A DNA stretch of 64,000 nt, from the NCBI GenBank assembly GCA_046594215.1, contig JBKJPX010000069.1:1-64000 (forward strand). The letters are read 5' to 3'. Under the pieces are notes generated by a model, which did not search any database, was not told the DNA's origin, and worked only from the letters and a program-made list of their open reading frames with translations. This stretch comes from Panacagrimonas sp046594215 (GTDB taxonomy: Bacteria > Pseudomonadota > Gammaproteobacteria > Nevskiales > Nevskiaceae). The stretch's first letter is position 1. Each line of letters begins with the position of its first letter. Of the stretch, positions 1-7,808 are shown piece by piece. Position numbers and translations under genes: made by a program.

Positions 1-116
1 ACAAGAAGATCGAGATCGACTCGCTGATCACGCACGTGATGCCGCTTTCGATGATCAACGAAGGATTCGACCTGATGACACGCGGAGAATCGATCCGCGG
101 CGTCGTCGTGTTCTGA
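1..116 (+). CDS. Zinc-dependent alcohol dehydrogenase, C-terminal fragment (class III-like)
   Basis: Only the last 37 codons are in the window; the gene starts before base 1 and the reading frame begins at base 3. The visible end (ITHVMPLSMINEGFDLM, then ESIRGVVVF) matches the C-terminus of class III / S-(hydroxymethyl)glutathione dehydrogenase-type zinc alcohol dehydrogenases, which oxidise alcohols or hydroxymethylglutathione with NAD. It is followed by a strong hairpin terminator, so it is transcribed separately from the carboxylase operon downstream. An alcohol dehydrogenase beside a ketone carboxylase would suit oxidation of a secondary alcohol to the ketone substrate, but that link is inference. 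The catalytic zinc ligands lie outside the window. Confidence 0.7.
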   Translation, partial: KKIEIDSLITHVMPLSMINEGFDLMTRGESIRGVVVF

Positions 117-146
117 CCGGGTCTGGTCCGGAGACTGCGTCCCAGG

Positions 147-173
147 GCCGGCTCCTCGAGAGCCGGCTTTTTT
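147..173 (+). terminator. Rho-independent terminator after the alcohol dehydrogenase
   Basis: A perfect 8-bp stem (GCCGGCTC at 147-154 and GAGCCGGC at 160-167) closes a 5-base loop and is followed by six T residues (168-173). It lies 31 bases after the stop codon of the alcohol dehydrogenase fragment. Confidence 0.88.
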
Positions 174-513
174 GGGTCCGCGATTCGTGGCTCGGTGCCT
201 GGACGTAGCGTGCGCACAGCGCGGCGGTCGATGGACCAGCGCTTCGGGTTAACCCCGAACGCGGCGCCTCCGCGCGCGGGGCACTCTTGATTTGAGTGCA
301 GTCAAAAAACGAGCGCCGATTGTCCTGCAATCCATCGCGCGTGTAGGACAGGTGGCGGCGCTCAAATCGAGCGGCGAAGGGACGCCGCGTTAGGACCAAC
401 CCTCGCGAGGGGACACCCTAATTGCTGCTATTTCGCCCGAATTTATATTCGCCCACGTCACCACCTCTTTCCGGGTGGCACGACGCATCCCACTAAAACT
501 AGAGGCGGACTCC
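174..513 (+). promoter_or_regulatory. Upstream region of the carboxylase operon
   Basis: These 340 bases hold no convincing gene but several inverted repeats. GCACTC (281-286) pairs with GAGTGC (294-299). TGTCCT (321-326) pairs with AGGACA (345-350). A perfect 12-bp palindrome CCCTCGCGAGGG lies at 400-411. The near-palindrome at 246-256 is listed separately. An AT-rich stretch around 436-450 (ATTTATATTC) could hold a -10 element, but I cannot fix a -35. The density of dyads suggests binding of one or more regulators. Confidence 0.45.
246..256. promoter_or_regulatory. GGGTTAACCCC near-palindrome, candidate operator
   Basis: GGGTTAACCCC sits inside the wider dyad TTCGGG / CCCGAA (243-259), about 260 bases before the first carboxylase start codon. 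The same GGGTTAACCC core recurs as a 16-bp perfect palindrome at 7550-7565, about 250 bases before the DUF1329 gene. Similar sequence at a similar distance from both genes suggests one shared regulator. No regulator gene is present beside them. Confidence 0.4.
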
Positions 514-2451
514 ATGTCCATGCTGATCAGTATCGATAACGGCGGAACTCTGACCGACGCGTGCGTGATCTACGGTGCGAAGGTATTTCGCGCCAAGACG
601 CTCACCACGCCCCATGACCTCACGCAGTGCTTCGTGCAGGTCTTGAAGGAAGCATCCAAGCGTGTCTACGGAGAGGAGAAGCTGGCGGCTCTCCTCGAAG
701 AAGTGGACTACATCCGGTACTCCACCACGCAGGGCACCAACGCGGTCGTGCAGCGCAAGGGACCGCGCCTCGGCCTGATCCTGCGCAAGGGCCAGGATCC
801 GAAGGCGCTCGCGCGCAACCAGGACGAGCGCGACCTGTTCGAAGCGACCGTCGGCGAGCGCATCGCCTACGTGGACCCGAGCCTGTCGGACGACAAGCTC
901 GAGTCCACGCTGACCACGGTCATCAACGAGCTGATGTCGGCCGGTGCGAACCGCCTCGTCGTCAGCCTCGGCGGCGCCACCCTCGCGGCCGACGAGATGA
1001 AGGTCAAGCACGTGGCGTTGCTGCGCTACCCGCGGCACCTGCTCGGCGCCGTTCCCATCCTGTACTCGCACCAGCTCTCGGATGACCAGGACAACGCGCG
1101 CCGCACCTGGAGCAGCCTGCTCAACGCCTTCCTGCACCCGGCGATGGAGCGCTTCCTTTACAACGCCGAGAACGTGCTGCGCGACGCGCGTGCTCGCAAC
1201 CCGCTGCTGATCTTCTGCAATGACGGCACTTCGTCGCGCGTCGCCAAGACCGTGGCGCTCAAGACCTGGGGCTCGGGTCCGCGGGGCGGCATGGAAGGCG
1301 CCAAGGCGATGGCGCAGCACTACCGCAAGAACACGCTGCTGACGATGGACATCGGCGGCACCACGACCGACATCGGCGTGGTCGATCGCGGCGAAGTCCG
1401 CGAACAGCGCTGGGGCGCGCTCGAGGACATCCAGATCTCGTTCCCGCTGTGCGAGGTGGAAAGCCTCGGCGTCGGCGGGAGCTCGGTGTTCAAGGTCGCT
1501 GGCGGCAAGATCCAGGTGGGGCCGGAGTCCGTGGGCGGCGCGCCCGGCCCGGCCTGCTTCGGCTACGGCGGCAAGGAAGCGACGATCACCGACGCCTACC
1601 TGCTGCTGGGCATCCTCGACGGCGAGTCCTACTTCGGCGGCACGCTGAAGCTCGACAGTGAGCGCGCCAAGGCCGCGATCATGGAGAACGTCGCCAAGCC
1701 GCTGGGCGTAACGCTCGACGAAGCCCTGGTGAAGATGGAACAGGCCTACGTCGGCAAGATCGCCGACGCGATGAAGAAGGTTGCGCCCAGCCTCAAGGAC
1801 GCGGCGTTGCTGGCCTTCGGTGGCGCGGGCCCGATGACGGCCTGCCGCGTCGCCGACGTGCTGGGCGTCAAGGAGATCATCGTGCCGCGCATGGCGGCCG
1901 TGTTCAGCGCCTTCGGCATCGGCTTCTCCGACATCGCGCACAGCTACGACGCGGCGCTGACGGACACCGGCGAAAAGGGTCTTTCTGACGTCATCGACCG
2001 CCTCACGGTGCGTGCCACGCGCGACATGTACGCCGAGGGCTTCGACCTGTCGGAGTGCGCGGTCGAGAAGACGCTGAGCTTCTCGCAGAACGGCGAGCAG
2101 GCCACGCGTCGTCTCAACGGCGACAAGAAGGTTCCGGAAGGCCTGAAGGGCTCGCAGGATCTGCGCGTGCAGCTGCGCGCCACCAAGGCGATCCCACACT
2201 TCGCACTCAAGCAGGACGACACCAAGGGCGGCAAGACGGTCGAGACCAAGCTCAGCCGCAAGGTGCGTCAGAGCGATGGCGGCAAGCTCACCGATGCGAG
2301 CCTGCCGCTGTTCCGCCACGAAGACCTGGCCCCGGGCCAGGGCGCGGCCGGTCCTGCGGTGGTGGAGGAGGAGTACTTCACCTGTCTGATTCCCGGCGGC
2401 TGGAAGTTCTCGGTCAACGACAACCACGATCTCGTTCTTCAGAAGAACTAA
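514..2451 (+). CDS. Hydantoinase/oxoprolinase (HyuA)-type subunit of a biotin-independent carboxylase
   Basis: This 645-residue protein belongs to the HyuA family of ATP-binding subunits found in N-methylhydantoinases, acetone carboxylase and acetophenone carboxylase. Two ASKHA-type phosphate-binding motifs are visible: DNGGTLTD near residue 8 and DIGGTTTD near residue 280. The family motif TTQGTNAVVQRKG lies near residue 70. ATG 514 is chosen because GAGGCGG lies just upstream; an in-frame GTG at 475 would add 13 unlikely residues. It is the first of four adjacent genes (large HyuA, small zinc protein, second HyuA, HyuB) in the order of acetophenone carboxylase apc1-apc4. In that enzyme these subunits activate bicarbonate and/or the ketone enolate at the cost of ATP. 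The substrate here is unknown. Confidence 0.85.
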   Translation: MSMLISIDNGGTLTDACVIYGAKVFRAKTLTTPHDLTQCFVQVLKEASKRVYGEEKLAALLEEVDYIRYSTTQGTNAVVQRKGPRLGLILRKGQDPKALARNQDERDLFEATVGERIAYVDPSLSDDKLESTLTTVINELMSAGANRLVVSLGGATLAADEMKVKHVALLRYPRHLLGAVPILYSHQLSDDQDNARRTWSSLLNAFLHPAMERFLYNAENVLRDARARNPLLIFCNDGTSSRVAKTVALKTWGSGPRGGMEGAKAMAQHYRKNTLLTMDIGGTTTDIGVVDRGEVREQRWGALEDIQISFPLCEVESLGVGGSSVFKVAGGKIQVGPESVGGAPGPACFGYGGKEATITDAYLLLGILDGESYFGGTLKLDSERAKAAIMENVAKPLGVTLDEALVKMEQAYVGKIADAMKKVAPSLKDAALLAFGGAGPMTACRVADVLGVKEIIVPRMAAVFSAFGIGFSDIAHSYDAALTDTGEKGLSDVIDRLTVRATRDMYAEGFDLSECAVEKTLSFSQNGEQATRRLNGDKKVPEGLKGSQDLRVQLRATKAIPHFALKQDDTKGGKTVETKLSRKVRQSDGGKLTDASLPLFRHEDLAPGQGAAGPAVVEEEYFTCLIPGGWKFSVNDNHDLVLQKN

Positions 2452-2463
2452 GAGAGAGCACAC

Positions 2464-2886
2464 ATGAAAATCGCAATGACGGAATACCTGCAGATCGACC
2501 TCGACAAGGAACGCTGGATGTGTCGCGTGTGCGACCACGACATCGGTGCGGCGCGCGGCAACTACAAGGAGGGCCTGCTCGTGCACGCGCGCGATCCGCG
2601 CGAGATCCACAAGCCCATCCTCGACACGTCTTACGAGTTCACGTTCGCGCCCGACCCGAAGTGGGTGCAGATCGTGGAGTTCTACTGCCCTGGCTGCGGC
2701 ACGCAGGTGGAGGTCGAATACCTCACGCCCGGCCACCCGCCGCTGTACGACATGGAGTTCGACATCGATGCGCTCAAGGCACAGTGGGCCAAGCGCGAGC
2801 CGCAGGATCTGAGCAAGATCGCGGGCCCCGAGCCGATGGGCGTCGATTACCACTCCCACCAGTCCGCCGGCACGCGCGGGCGCTAG
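2464..2886 (+). CDS. Small zinc-binding carboxylase subunit (acetone carboxylase gamma / acetophenone carboxylase delta-like)
   Basis: A 140-residue protein with two CxxC pairs, CRVC near residue 20 and CPGC near residue 77, that would bind one metal ion, probably zinc. Length and motifs fit the small subunit of acetone/acetophenone carboxylases. It lies 12 bases after the first HyuA-type gene and 10 bases before the second, so translation is tightly linked. The small subunit is a structural part of the core complex in the known enzymes. The family is recognised from motifs and operon position; the substrate cannot be read from it. Confidence 0.8.
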   Translation: MKIAMTEYLQIDLDKERWMCRVCDHDIGAARGNYKEGLLVHARDPREIHKPILDTSYEFTFAPDPKWVQIVEFYCPGCGTQVEVEYLTPGHPPLYDMEFDIDALKAQWAKREPQDLSKIAGPEPMGVDYHSHQSAGTRGR

Positions 2887-2896
2887 GAGAACAAGT

Positions 2897-5080
2897 ATGA
2901 AAAGAGTCGCCGTCGATATCGGTGGAACCTTCACCGACTGCTTCATGGTCTGGAACGAGCACACGATCCAGTCCAAGGCCCTGACCACGCACCACAACCT
3001 CGCGCTGGGTTTTCGCGAGGCGCTGCAGGCAGGCTGCGCCAAGCTCAACCTCGACATGCAGGACGTGCTGTCCGAAGTCGATTCCGTTCGTTATGCCACG
3101 ACGTTGGGAACCAACGCGCTGATCCAGCGCAAGGGCCCGAAGGTCGCGCTGCTGGTCAGCGCCGGCTTTGAGTCCTCCGTTCCGCTGTCGCGTGGCCGCG
3201 GCTATGGTGAAGGCCTCGACTTCCGAGCGCAGCAGGATCTTCCGGGCGCCTGCCGTCCGGATGCGCTGGTGCCGATCCCGATGATCGCGGGCGTGCGCGA
3301 GCGTCTCGACGCCGTTGGCAACGTGCTGATGGCCCTTGACGAGGACCACCTGCGCGAGACCATTCGCAACCTCGTCGACCGCGGCGCGCAGAGTTTCTGC
3401 GTGGCGCTGGTCAACTCGGTTGCCAACCCCGTGCACGAACGCCGTATCCAGGAGGTCCTGCTCGAGGAGTACCCGGAGCATCTCCTCGGCGCGATGCCGA
3501 TCGTCATGTCGCACAAGGTCGCCGGCCGCAAGGGCGAGTACGTGCGCACCTCGTCGACGATCATCGACGCGTTCCTGCACGACGTCATGTACCACGGCCT
3601 GTCGTCGCTGGAATTGAACCTGCGCGAGTCCAGCTACAAGAAGCCGATGCTCGTCATCCACAACTCGGGTGGCATGGCGCAGCTCAACTCCACCGATGCG
3701 CTGCAGACGATCCACTCGGGTCCGGTCGCGGGGGTCTCGGCTTCGGAGCACCTCGCGGCGGAAGCGGATCTCGGCAACGTGATCTGCACCGACATGGGTG
3801 GCACCAGCTTTGACATCGGCCTGGTCGTGGAGGGCGGCGTCAAGCACTACGACTTCAACCCGACCATCGAGCGCTGGATGGTCAGCGTGCCCATGATCCA
3901 CCTCGTGACGCTCGGCGCCGGCGGTGGTTCGATCTGCCGCTACGACCGCATGTACAACACGGTGCAGGTAGGGCCGGAATCCGCAGGTTCCAACCCGGGT
4001 CCGGCCTGCTACGACCGTGGCGGCCTGAAGCCGACGGTTGCCGACGCCGATCTCATGCTCGGCTACCTCGACCCGGCGAACTACGCAGGCGGCGCAATCA
4101 AGCTCAAGGCCAACCGCGCCAAGCAGGCCATCGAAGACGAGATCTGCGAGTCGATGGACGTCTCGGCGACCGAGGCGGCGCTGATGATCAAGCGCAAGGT
4201 CGACGCGAACATGGCCAACGGCATCGCTACCGAACTGCGTGCACGTGGCTACGATCCCAGCAACTTCACCTTGCTCGCTTACGGCGGCAACGGCCCTCTG
4301 CACGGTTGCGGCATCGCCAACCAGCTCGGTATCGACCGCATCCTTGTGCCGCCGTTCTGCTCGGTGTTCTCGGCCGTGGGCGCGGGCAACATGCACCAGC
4401 TGCACATCCACGAGAAGTCGCTGTTCATGTGGATCTTCGACAGCAACACACGCCGGCTGTACAACGACTACGTGGCGTTCAACAAGATCGTCGAAGAACT
4501 CGAGGGCGCCGGCCGCCAGGACCTGCTGCGCCAAGGAATGAAGGCGAGCGACATCAAGCACAAGCTCGAACTCGACATGCGCTACGGCAACCAGCTCGCG
4601 CAGACCACGGTGGTCTCGCCCAAGCTGCGTTTCGAGAGCATGGATGACGTCATGGCGATCATCAAGCAGTTCTCGCTCGATTACGGCAACCGCTTCGGCA
4701 AGGGTTCGGAGGCGCCGGAAGCGGGCATCCGCATCAACACCGTGCGCGTGCAGAGCTACGTCGAACTCGAGACGGTGAGCCTGGGCAAACTGCGTGCGAA
4801 GTCCACCAAGGCGGCGGGCAAGGCCTCGGGTTCGCGCAAGTGCTACTTCGTCGGCCATGAGGGCGCGGTCGATACGGCGGTTTACTCGGACGAGGAACTC
4901 GAAGTGGGTTCGCTGGTGAAGGGACCGGCGGTCATCGTTTCGCCGACCACGACCTATCTCGTCGAGCCGGGCTGGACGGTCGAGATCGGCGAGCACGGCG
5001 CGGCGTGGTTCACGCGCGGCACCGCCACCGCGGGCGGCAAGGCTGTGAAGGCCTCCACCAAGTCCAAGGCCAAGGCCTAA
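2897..5080 (+). CDS. Second HyuA-type ATP-binding subunit of the carboxylase
   Basis: A 727-residue HyuA-family protein, a diverged paralogue of the first gene in the operon. It has DIGGTFTD near residue 7, TTLGTNALIQRKG near residue 70, and DMGGTSFD near residue 300, so both phosphate-binding loops look intact. The C-terminal tail is rich in Lys, Ala and Thr. Having two distinct HyuA subunits plus one HyuB and one small subunit separates this system from three-subunit acetone carboxylase and matches the four-subunit core of acetophenone carboxylase. It is probably cytoplasmic. A degenerate inverted repeat follows its stop codon directly, before the last gene of the operon. Confidence 0.85.
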   Translation: MKRVAVDIGGTFTDCFMVWNEHTIQSKALTTHHNLALGFREALQAGCAKLNLDMQDVLSEVDSVRYATTLGTNALIQRKGPKVALLVSAGFESSVPLSRGRGYGEGLDFRAQQDLPGACRPDALVPIPMIAGVRERLDAVGNVLMALDEDHLRETIRNLVDRGAQSFCVALVNSVANPVHERRIQEVLLEEYPEHLLGAMPIVMSHKVAGRKGEYVRTSSTIIDAFLHDVMYHGLSSLELNLRESSYKKPMLVIHNSGGMAQLNSTDALQTIHSGPVAGVSASEHLAAEADLGNVICTDMGGTSFDIGLVVEGGVKHYDFNPTIERWMVSVPMIHLVTLGAGGGSICRYDRMYNTVQVGPESAGSNPGPACYDRGGLKPTVADADLMLGYLDPANYAGGAIKLKANRAKQAIEDEICESMDVSATEAALMIKRKVDANMANGIATELRARGYDPSNFTLLAYGGNGPLHGCGIANQLGIDRILVPPFCSVFSAVGAGNMHQLHIHEKSLFMWIFDSNTRRLYNDYVAFNKIVEELEGAGRQDLLRQGMKASDIKHKLELDMRYGNQLAQTTVVSPKLRFESMDDVMAIIKQFSLDYGNRFGKGSEAPEAGIRINTVRVQSYVELETVSLGKLRAKSTKAAGKASGSRKCYFVGHEGAVDTAVYSDEELEVGSLVKGPAVIVSPTTTYLVEPGWTVEIGEHGAAWFTRGTATAGGKAVKASTKSKAKA

Positions 5081-5195
5081 AGCAGTCGTCAGTGGGCAGT
5101 GACAGTGGTCAGTCGCCGGAGGTTGGTCGAATCGGACCCCGCGAACTCCCACCTGCATCGGCCCGCTGACACTGACCACTGACAACTAGCAACTG
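5081..5195. repeat. Degenerate GTCAGTG inverted repeat inside the carboxylase operon
   Basis: The element starts at the base after the stop codon of the preceding gene with direct copies of a (G)TCAGTGG-type unit. It ends with the complementary form (CACTGACCACTGACAAC, around 5170-5186), giving imperfect arms around a unique centre. A related element lies after lptG at 19534-19633. It lies within the operon, before the Shine-Dalgarno of the HyuB gene, so the mRNA could fold here and alter subunit ratios. Confidence 0.65.
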
Positions 5196-5211
5196 ATTCA
5201 CGGAGTATCCA

Positions 5212-7485
5212 ATGGGCAAGAACGAAGCAACGAGCTACACCGAGAAGGAAAAGTCCATCGTCGACCAGTTCCTGGCCGACAACGTGCTTTTCCTGGGTCC
5301 CGATCCCGAGATCATGGAAGAGCATGACATCGCGCCGGTCACCGAGATCGAAAAGGCCGCGCTGGCCAAGGCGACGGATCCCGCGATGCACGCGCTCGTG
5401 CGCGACCGCCTGCAGGCCGGCACGAACGAGTCGTTCGAAATGCTGGAGCAGATGGGTGCGGCGCCCGGCGCCAAGTGGGGAGACCTGATCACCGGCGTGT
5501 TCACCGCCAGCGGCGACCTCGCGGTCTCCAGCGCCGGCGGCGTGCTGATCTTCGCGGCGGTCGTGCACCACCCGATCAAGTTCATCATGAAGTACTGGAC
5601 CAAAGATGCCACGGTCGGCGTCAAGGAAGGCGATGGCTTCATCCACAACGACGCCCGCTACGGCAACATCCACAACACCGACCAGTCGCTGATGCTGCCG
5701 GTGTACTGGGAAGGCAAGCTGGTGTGCTGGGCTGGCGCGACCGTGCACGAAGGCGAGAACGGCGCCATCGAGCCCGGCGGCATGCCGTCGGCCGCGGAGT
5801 CGGTGTACGAGGAAGGGCTCAAGATGTCGCCCTTCAAGGTCTGCGAGAACTACGAGCTCAAGAAGGACCTCGTGACCTTCCTGCAGAACTCGGTTCGCGA
5901 GCCCAAGCTGCAGTTCGAGGACATGAAGACCAAGCTCTTCGCCTGCCGCCGCATGGAGCAGCGCATCCACGCCTGCATCGAGGAATTCGGTCTCGACTAC
6001 GTGATCGCCTCGCTGCGCAAGGGCCTCGAAGATTGCAAGACCGAGACCAAGCGGCGCCTGGCCGACTGGCCGGACGGCAAGGTACGCGCCTGCGTGATGG
6101 CCGACTCCACCTTGCGTGAGAACGCGCTGATCAAGATCCAGTGCGAGGTGCGCAAGGAAGGCGACGAGCTGATCTGCGACTTCCGCGGGTCCAGCCCGGA
6201 GTTCGCGAACCGCTGCAACAACACGCTGCTGTCCTCGCTCAAGGGCATGCTCGCGCAGTTGTTCCTGGTGTTCGTCTGGCCTGACCTGCCGCGCAACCAG
6301 GGCGTGTTCGCGCCGATCCGCGTGATCACCGATCCGAAGTCGGCCCTGCATTCGTCGTACACCACGCCGAACGCGCAGTCGATGATGACCTTCTTCCCGT
6401 CGTTCAGCTGCGTGCAGCTGGCGGTTGCGAAGTTCATCTACTCGACGCCGACCAAGTACTCGAAACTGATCGCGCCCTGGCACAACATGATCCGCACCTT
6501 TATCTGGGGTGGCATCACGCAGCACAACGAGATGGTCGGGAACCTGTGCGCCGACCTGAACGGAATGGGCGGCGGCGCGCGTGCGGATCGCGACGGCGAA
6601 CACGCCATCGCGCCGATCTTCGCGCCGATGGCCGACCTCGGCGAGCAGGAGCTCAACGAGGAAGAGATCCCGTTCATCCAGATCGTCAGCAAGAAGCTGA
6701 TGAAGGACAACGTTGCCTTCGGCAAATTTCGCGGCGGCCAGGGCTACGAAATGATCGCCTCGTCCATCGGCAGCCCCATGTGGGGCTTCATGACCTGCTG
6801 CATCGGCTCCAAGGTCGGCTGCGTACCGGGTGTGTTCGGCGGCTACGGCGCGCCGACCTACCCGCTGTGCAAGGTCAAGAACGTCGACGTCTTCGAGATC
6901 ATGAAGACCGATCCGAAGAAGTTCGAGTTCTCGATCGTCGACATCATGAACAAGAAGCCGTTCGAGGGCGCCAGCTACACGACGCACCACACCGGCCTGC
7001 AGTTCGAACTGGCCAAGCGCGGCGAGCTGTACATGATCACGCAGGGCTCGGGCGGCGGCTACGGCGACGTGCTGGATCGTGACCCGGACTTGGTCATCAA
7101 GGACATCGAGGAAGGCCTGCTCTCGCACGAGGCCGCTCAGCGCGTCTACAAGATGGTCTACAACCCGGAAACCCTGGTCCTCGACCGCGATGGCACGAAG
7201 AAGGCCCGGCAGGCCGAGCGCGATGCCCGCAAGAAGCGCGGCCTGCCTTACAAGGACTTCGTGAAGAAGTGGGTCAAGGCCGAGCCGCCCGCCGATCTGC
7301 CGTACTACGGCGCCTGGGGCACGGACCGTGAAACGATCTTCGCCGGCCCCTACGGCGGCGTTCCGCGCACGACGATGAGCGCATCCGATATCCAGTCGAT
7401 CTACATGCCCAATCCGCGCGATGTGAAGATCGCCGCGCTGGAAGCCCGCATCAAGGAGCTGGAAGGGTCCGGCAAGAAGGGTTGA
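5212..7485 (+). CDS. HyuB-type catalytic subunit of the biotin-independent carboxylase
   Basis: A 757-residue HyuB-family protein, related to the acetone carboxylase alpha subunit and the acetophenone carboxylase HyuB subunit. A putative metal and substrate region is visible near residues 140-160 (GDGFIHNDARYGNIHNTDQ), matching the Asp/His-rich HyuB signature. GSGGGYGDVLDRDPD near residue 610 matches the conserved C-terminal HyuB glycine motif. The last ~20 residues form a short charged helix. The ATG at 5212 follows CGGAG. With the three genes upstream it completes a carboxylase that would add CO2 or bicarbonate to a ketone or similar C-H acid using ATP. No epsilon-type fifth subunit follows. 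Confidence 0.85.
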   Translation: MGKNEATSYTEKEKSIVDQFLADNVLFLGPDPEIMEEHDIAPVTEIEKAALAKATDPAMHALVRDRLQAGTNESFEMLEQMGAAPGAKWGDLITGVFTASGDLAVSSAGGVLIFAAVVHHPIKFIMKYWTKDATVGVKEGDGFIHNDARYGNIHNTDQSLMLPVYWEGKLVCWAGATVHEGENGAIEPGGMPSAAESVYEEGLKMSPFKVCENYELKKDLVTFLQNSVREPKLQFEDMKTKLFACRRMEQRIHACIEEFGLDYVIASLRKGLEDCKTETKRRLADWPDGKVRACVMADSTLRENALIKIQCEVRKEGDELICDFRGSSPEFANRCNNTLLSSLKGMLAQLFLVFVWPDLPRNQGVFAPIRVITDPKSALHSSYTTPNAQSMMTFFPSFSCVQLAVAKFIYSTPTKYSKLIAPWHNMIRTFIWGGITQHNEMVGNLCADLNGMGGGARADRDGEHAIAPIFAPMADLGEQELNEEEIPFIQIVSKKLMKDNVAFGKFRGGQGYEMIASSIGSPMWGFMTCCIGSKVGCVPGVFGGYGAPTYPLCKVKNVDVFEIMKTDPKKFEFSIVDIMNKKPFEGASYTTHHTGLQFELAKRGELYMITQGSGGGYGDVLDRDPDLVIKDIEEGLLSHEAAQRVYKMVYNPETLVLDRDGTKKARQAERDARKKRGLPYKDFVKKWVKAEPPADLPYYGAWGTDRETIFAGPYGGVPRTTMSASDIQSIYMPNPRDVKIAALEARIKELEGSGKKG

Positions 7486-7509
7486 TCCGGACGTCGCATC
7501 GCTGAAAAG

Positions 7510-7542
7510 GGGCGCCGCGAGCTGCGTCGGCTCGTGGCGCCC
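7510..7542 (+). terminator. Stem-loop after the carboxylase operon
   Basis: A 13-bp stem (7510-7522 with 7530-7542, one G-T pair) closes a 7-base loop 25 bases after the HyuB stop codon. There is no T-run after it, so it may protect the 3' end or act with Rho rather than terminate intrinsically. Confidence 0.45.
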
Positions 7543-7549
7543 GCGCGTA

Positions 7550-7565
7550 TAAGGGTTAACCCTTA
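7550..7565. promoter_or_regulatory. 16-bp perfect palindrome TAAGGGTTAACCCTTA, candidate operator
   Basis: This palindrome is perfect over 16 bases and contains the GGGTTAACCC core also seen at 246-256. It lies about 250 bases before the DUF1329 start codon and just beyond the stem-loop that ends the carboxylase operon. A shared site before both transcription units suggests co-regulation. Confidence 0.5.
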
Positions 7566-7635
7566 GGCCTGCGAACCTACCCGTCTGGGCAGGTCTGGAA
7601 AGGCGGACGCGGTTGCTAGGCTCGTGGGGTTGAAG

Positions 7636-7777
7636 ACGGAGCGGAACTTCCGCTCCGTGCTGGGCCGATGAAAGGCGCATCCAAAAAGGGCGTCGATAAG
7701 TAGAAACAGTATCTGTTCGTCATTTGAGGTTGTGGTCGGGCGGAACCGGGAGCGACCCGCCGGGTAACCGGGTCGCT
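7636..7777. promoter_or_regulatory. Dyad-rich leader of the DUF1329 gene
   Basis: Three further dyads lie in the 323-base gap before the DUF1329 gene. Two perfect 11-bp arms flank a single base at 7636-7658. AACAG and CTGTT flank three bases at 7705-7717. AGCGACCC (7751-7758) pairs with GGGTCGCT (7770-7777), just before the ribosome binding site. The last could be an mRNA hairpin acting on translation. I cannot locate a sure -35/-10 pair. Confidence 0.4.
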
Positions 7778-7808
7778 GGAAAGAATCATCACGCTGCGGA
7801 GGAAACAC

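Noticed and set aside
476..490. TGGCAC-type sigma-54 -24 element just before the carboxylase operon
   Set aside because: The GC expected ten bases after GG is absent (CC is found), and it lies too close to the start codon.
499..3057. Very long open frame on the minus strand opposite the carboxylase genes
   Set aside because: It is a GC-rich shadow of the strong plus-strand frames, with composition rich in Arg, Ala and His and no domain. Similar shadows opposite 2774-5185, 5089-7680 and 7563-9095 were rejected too.
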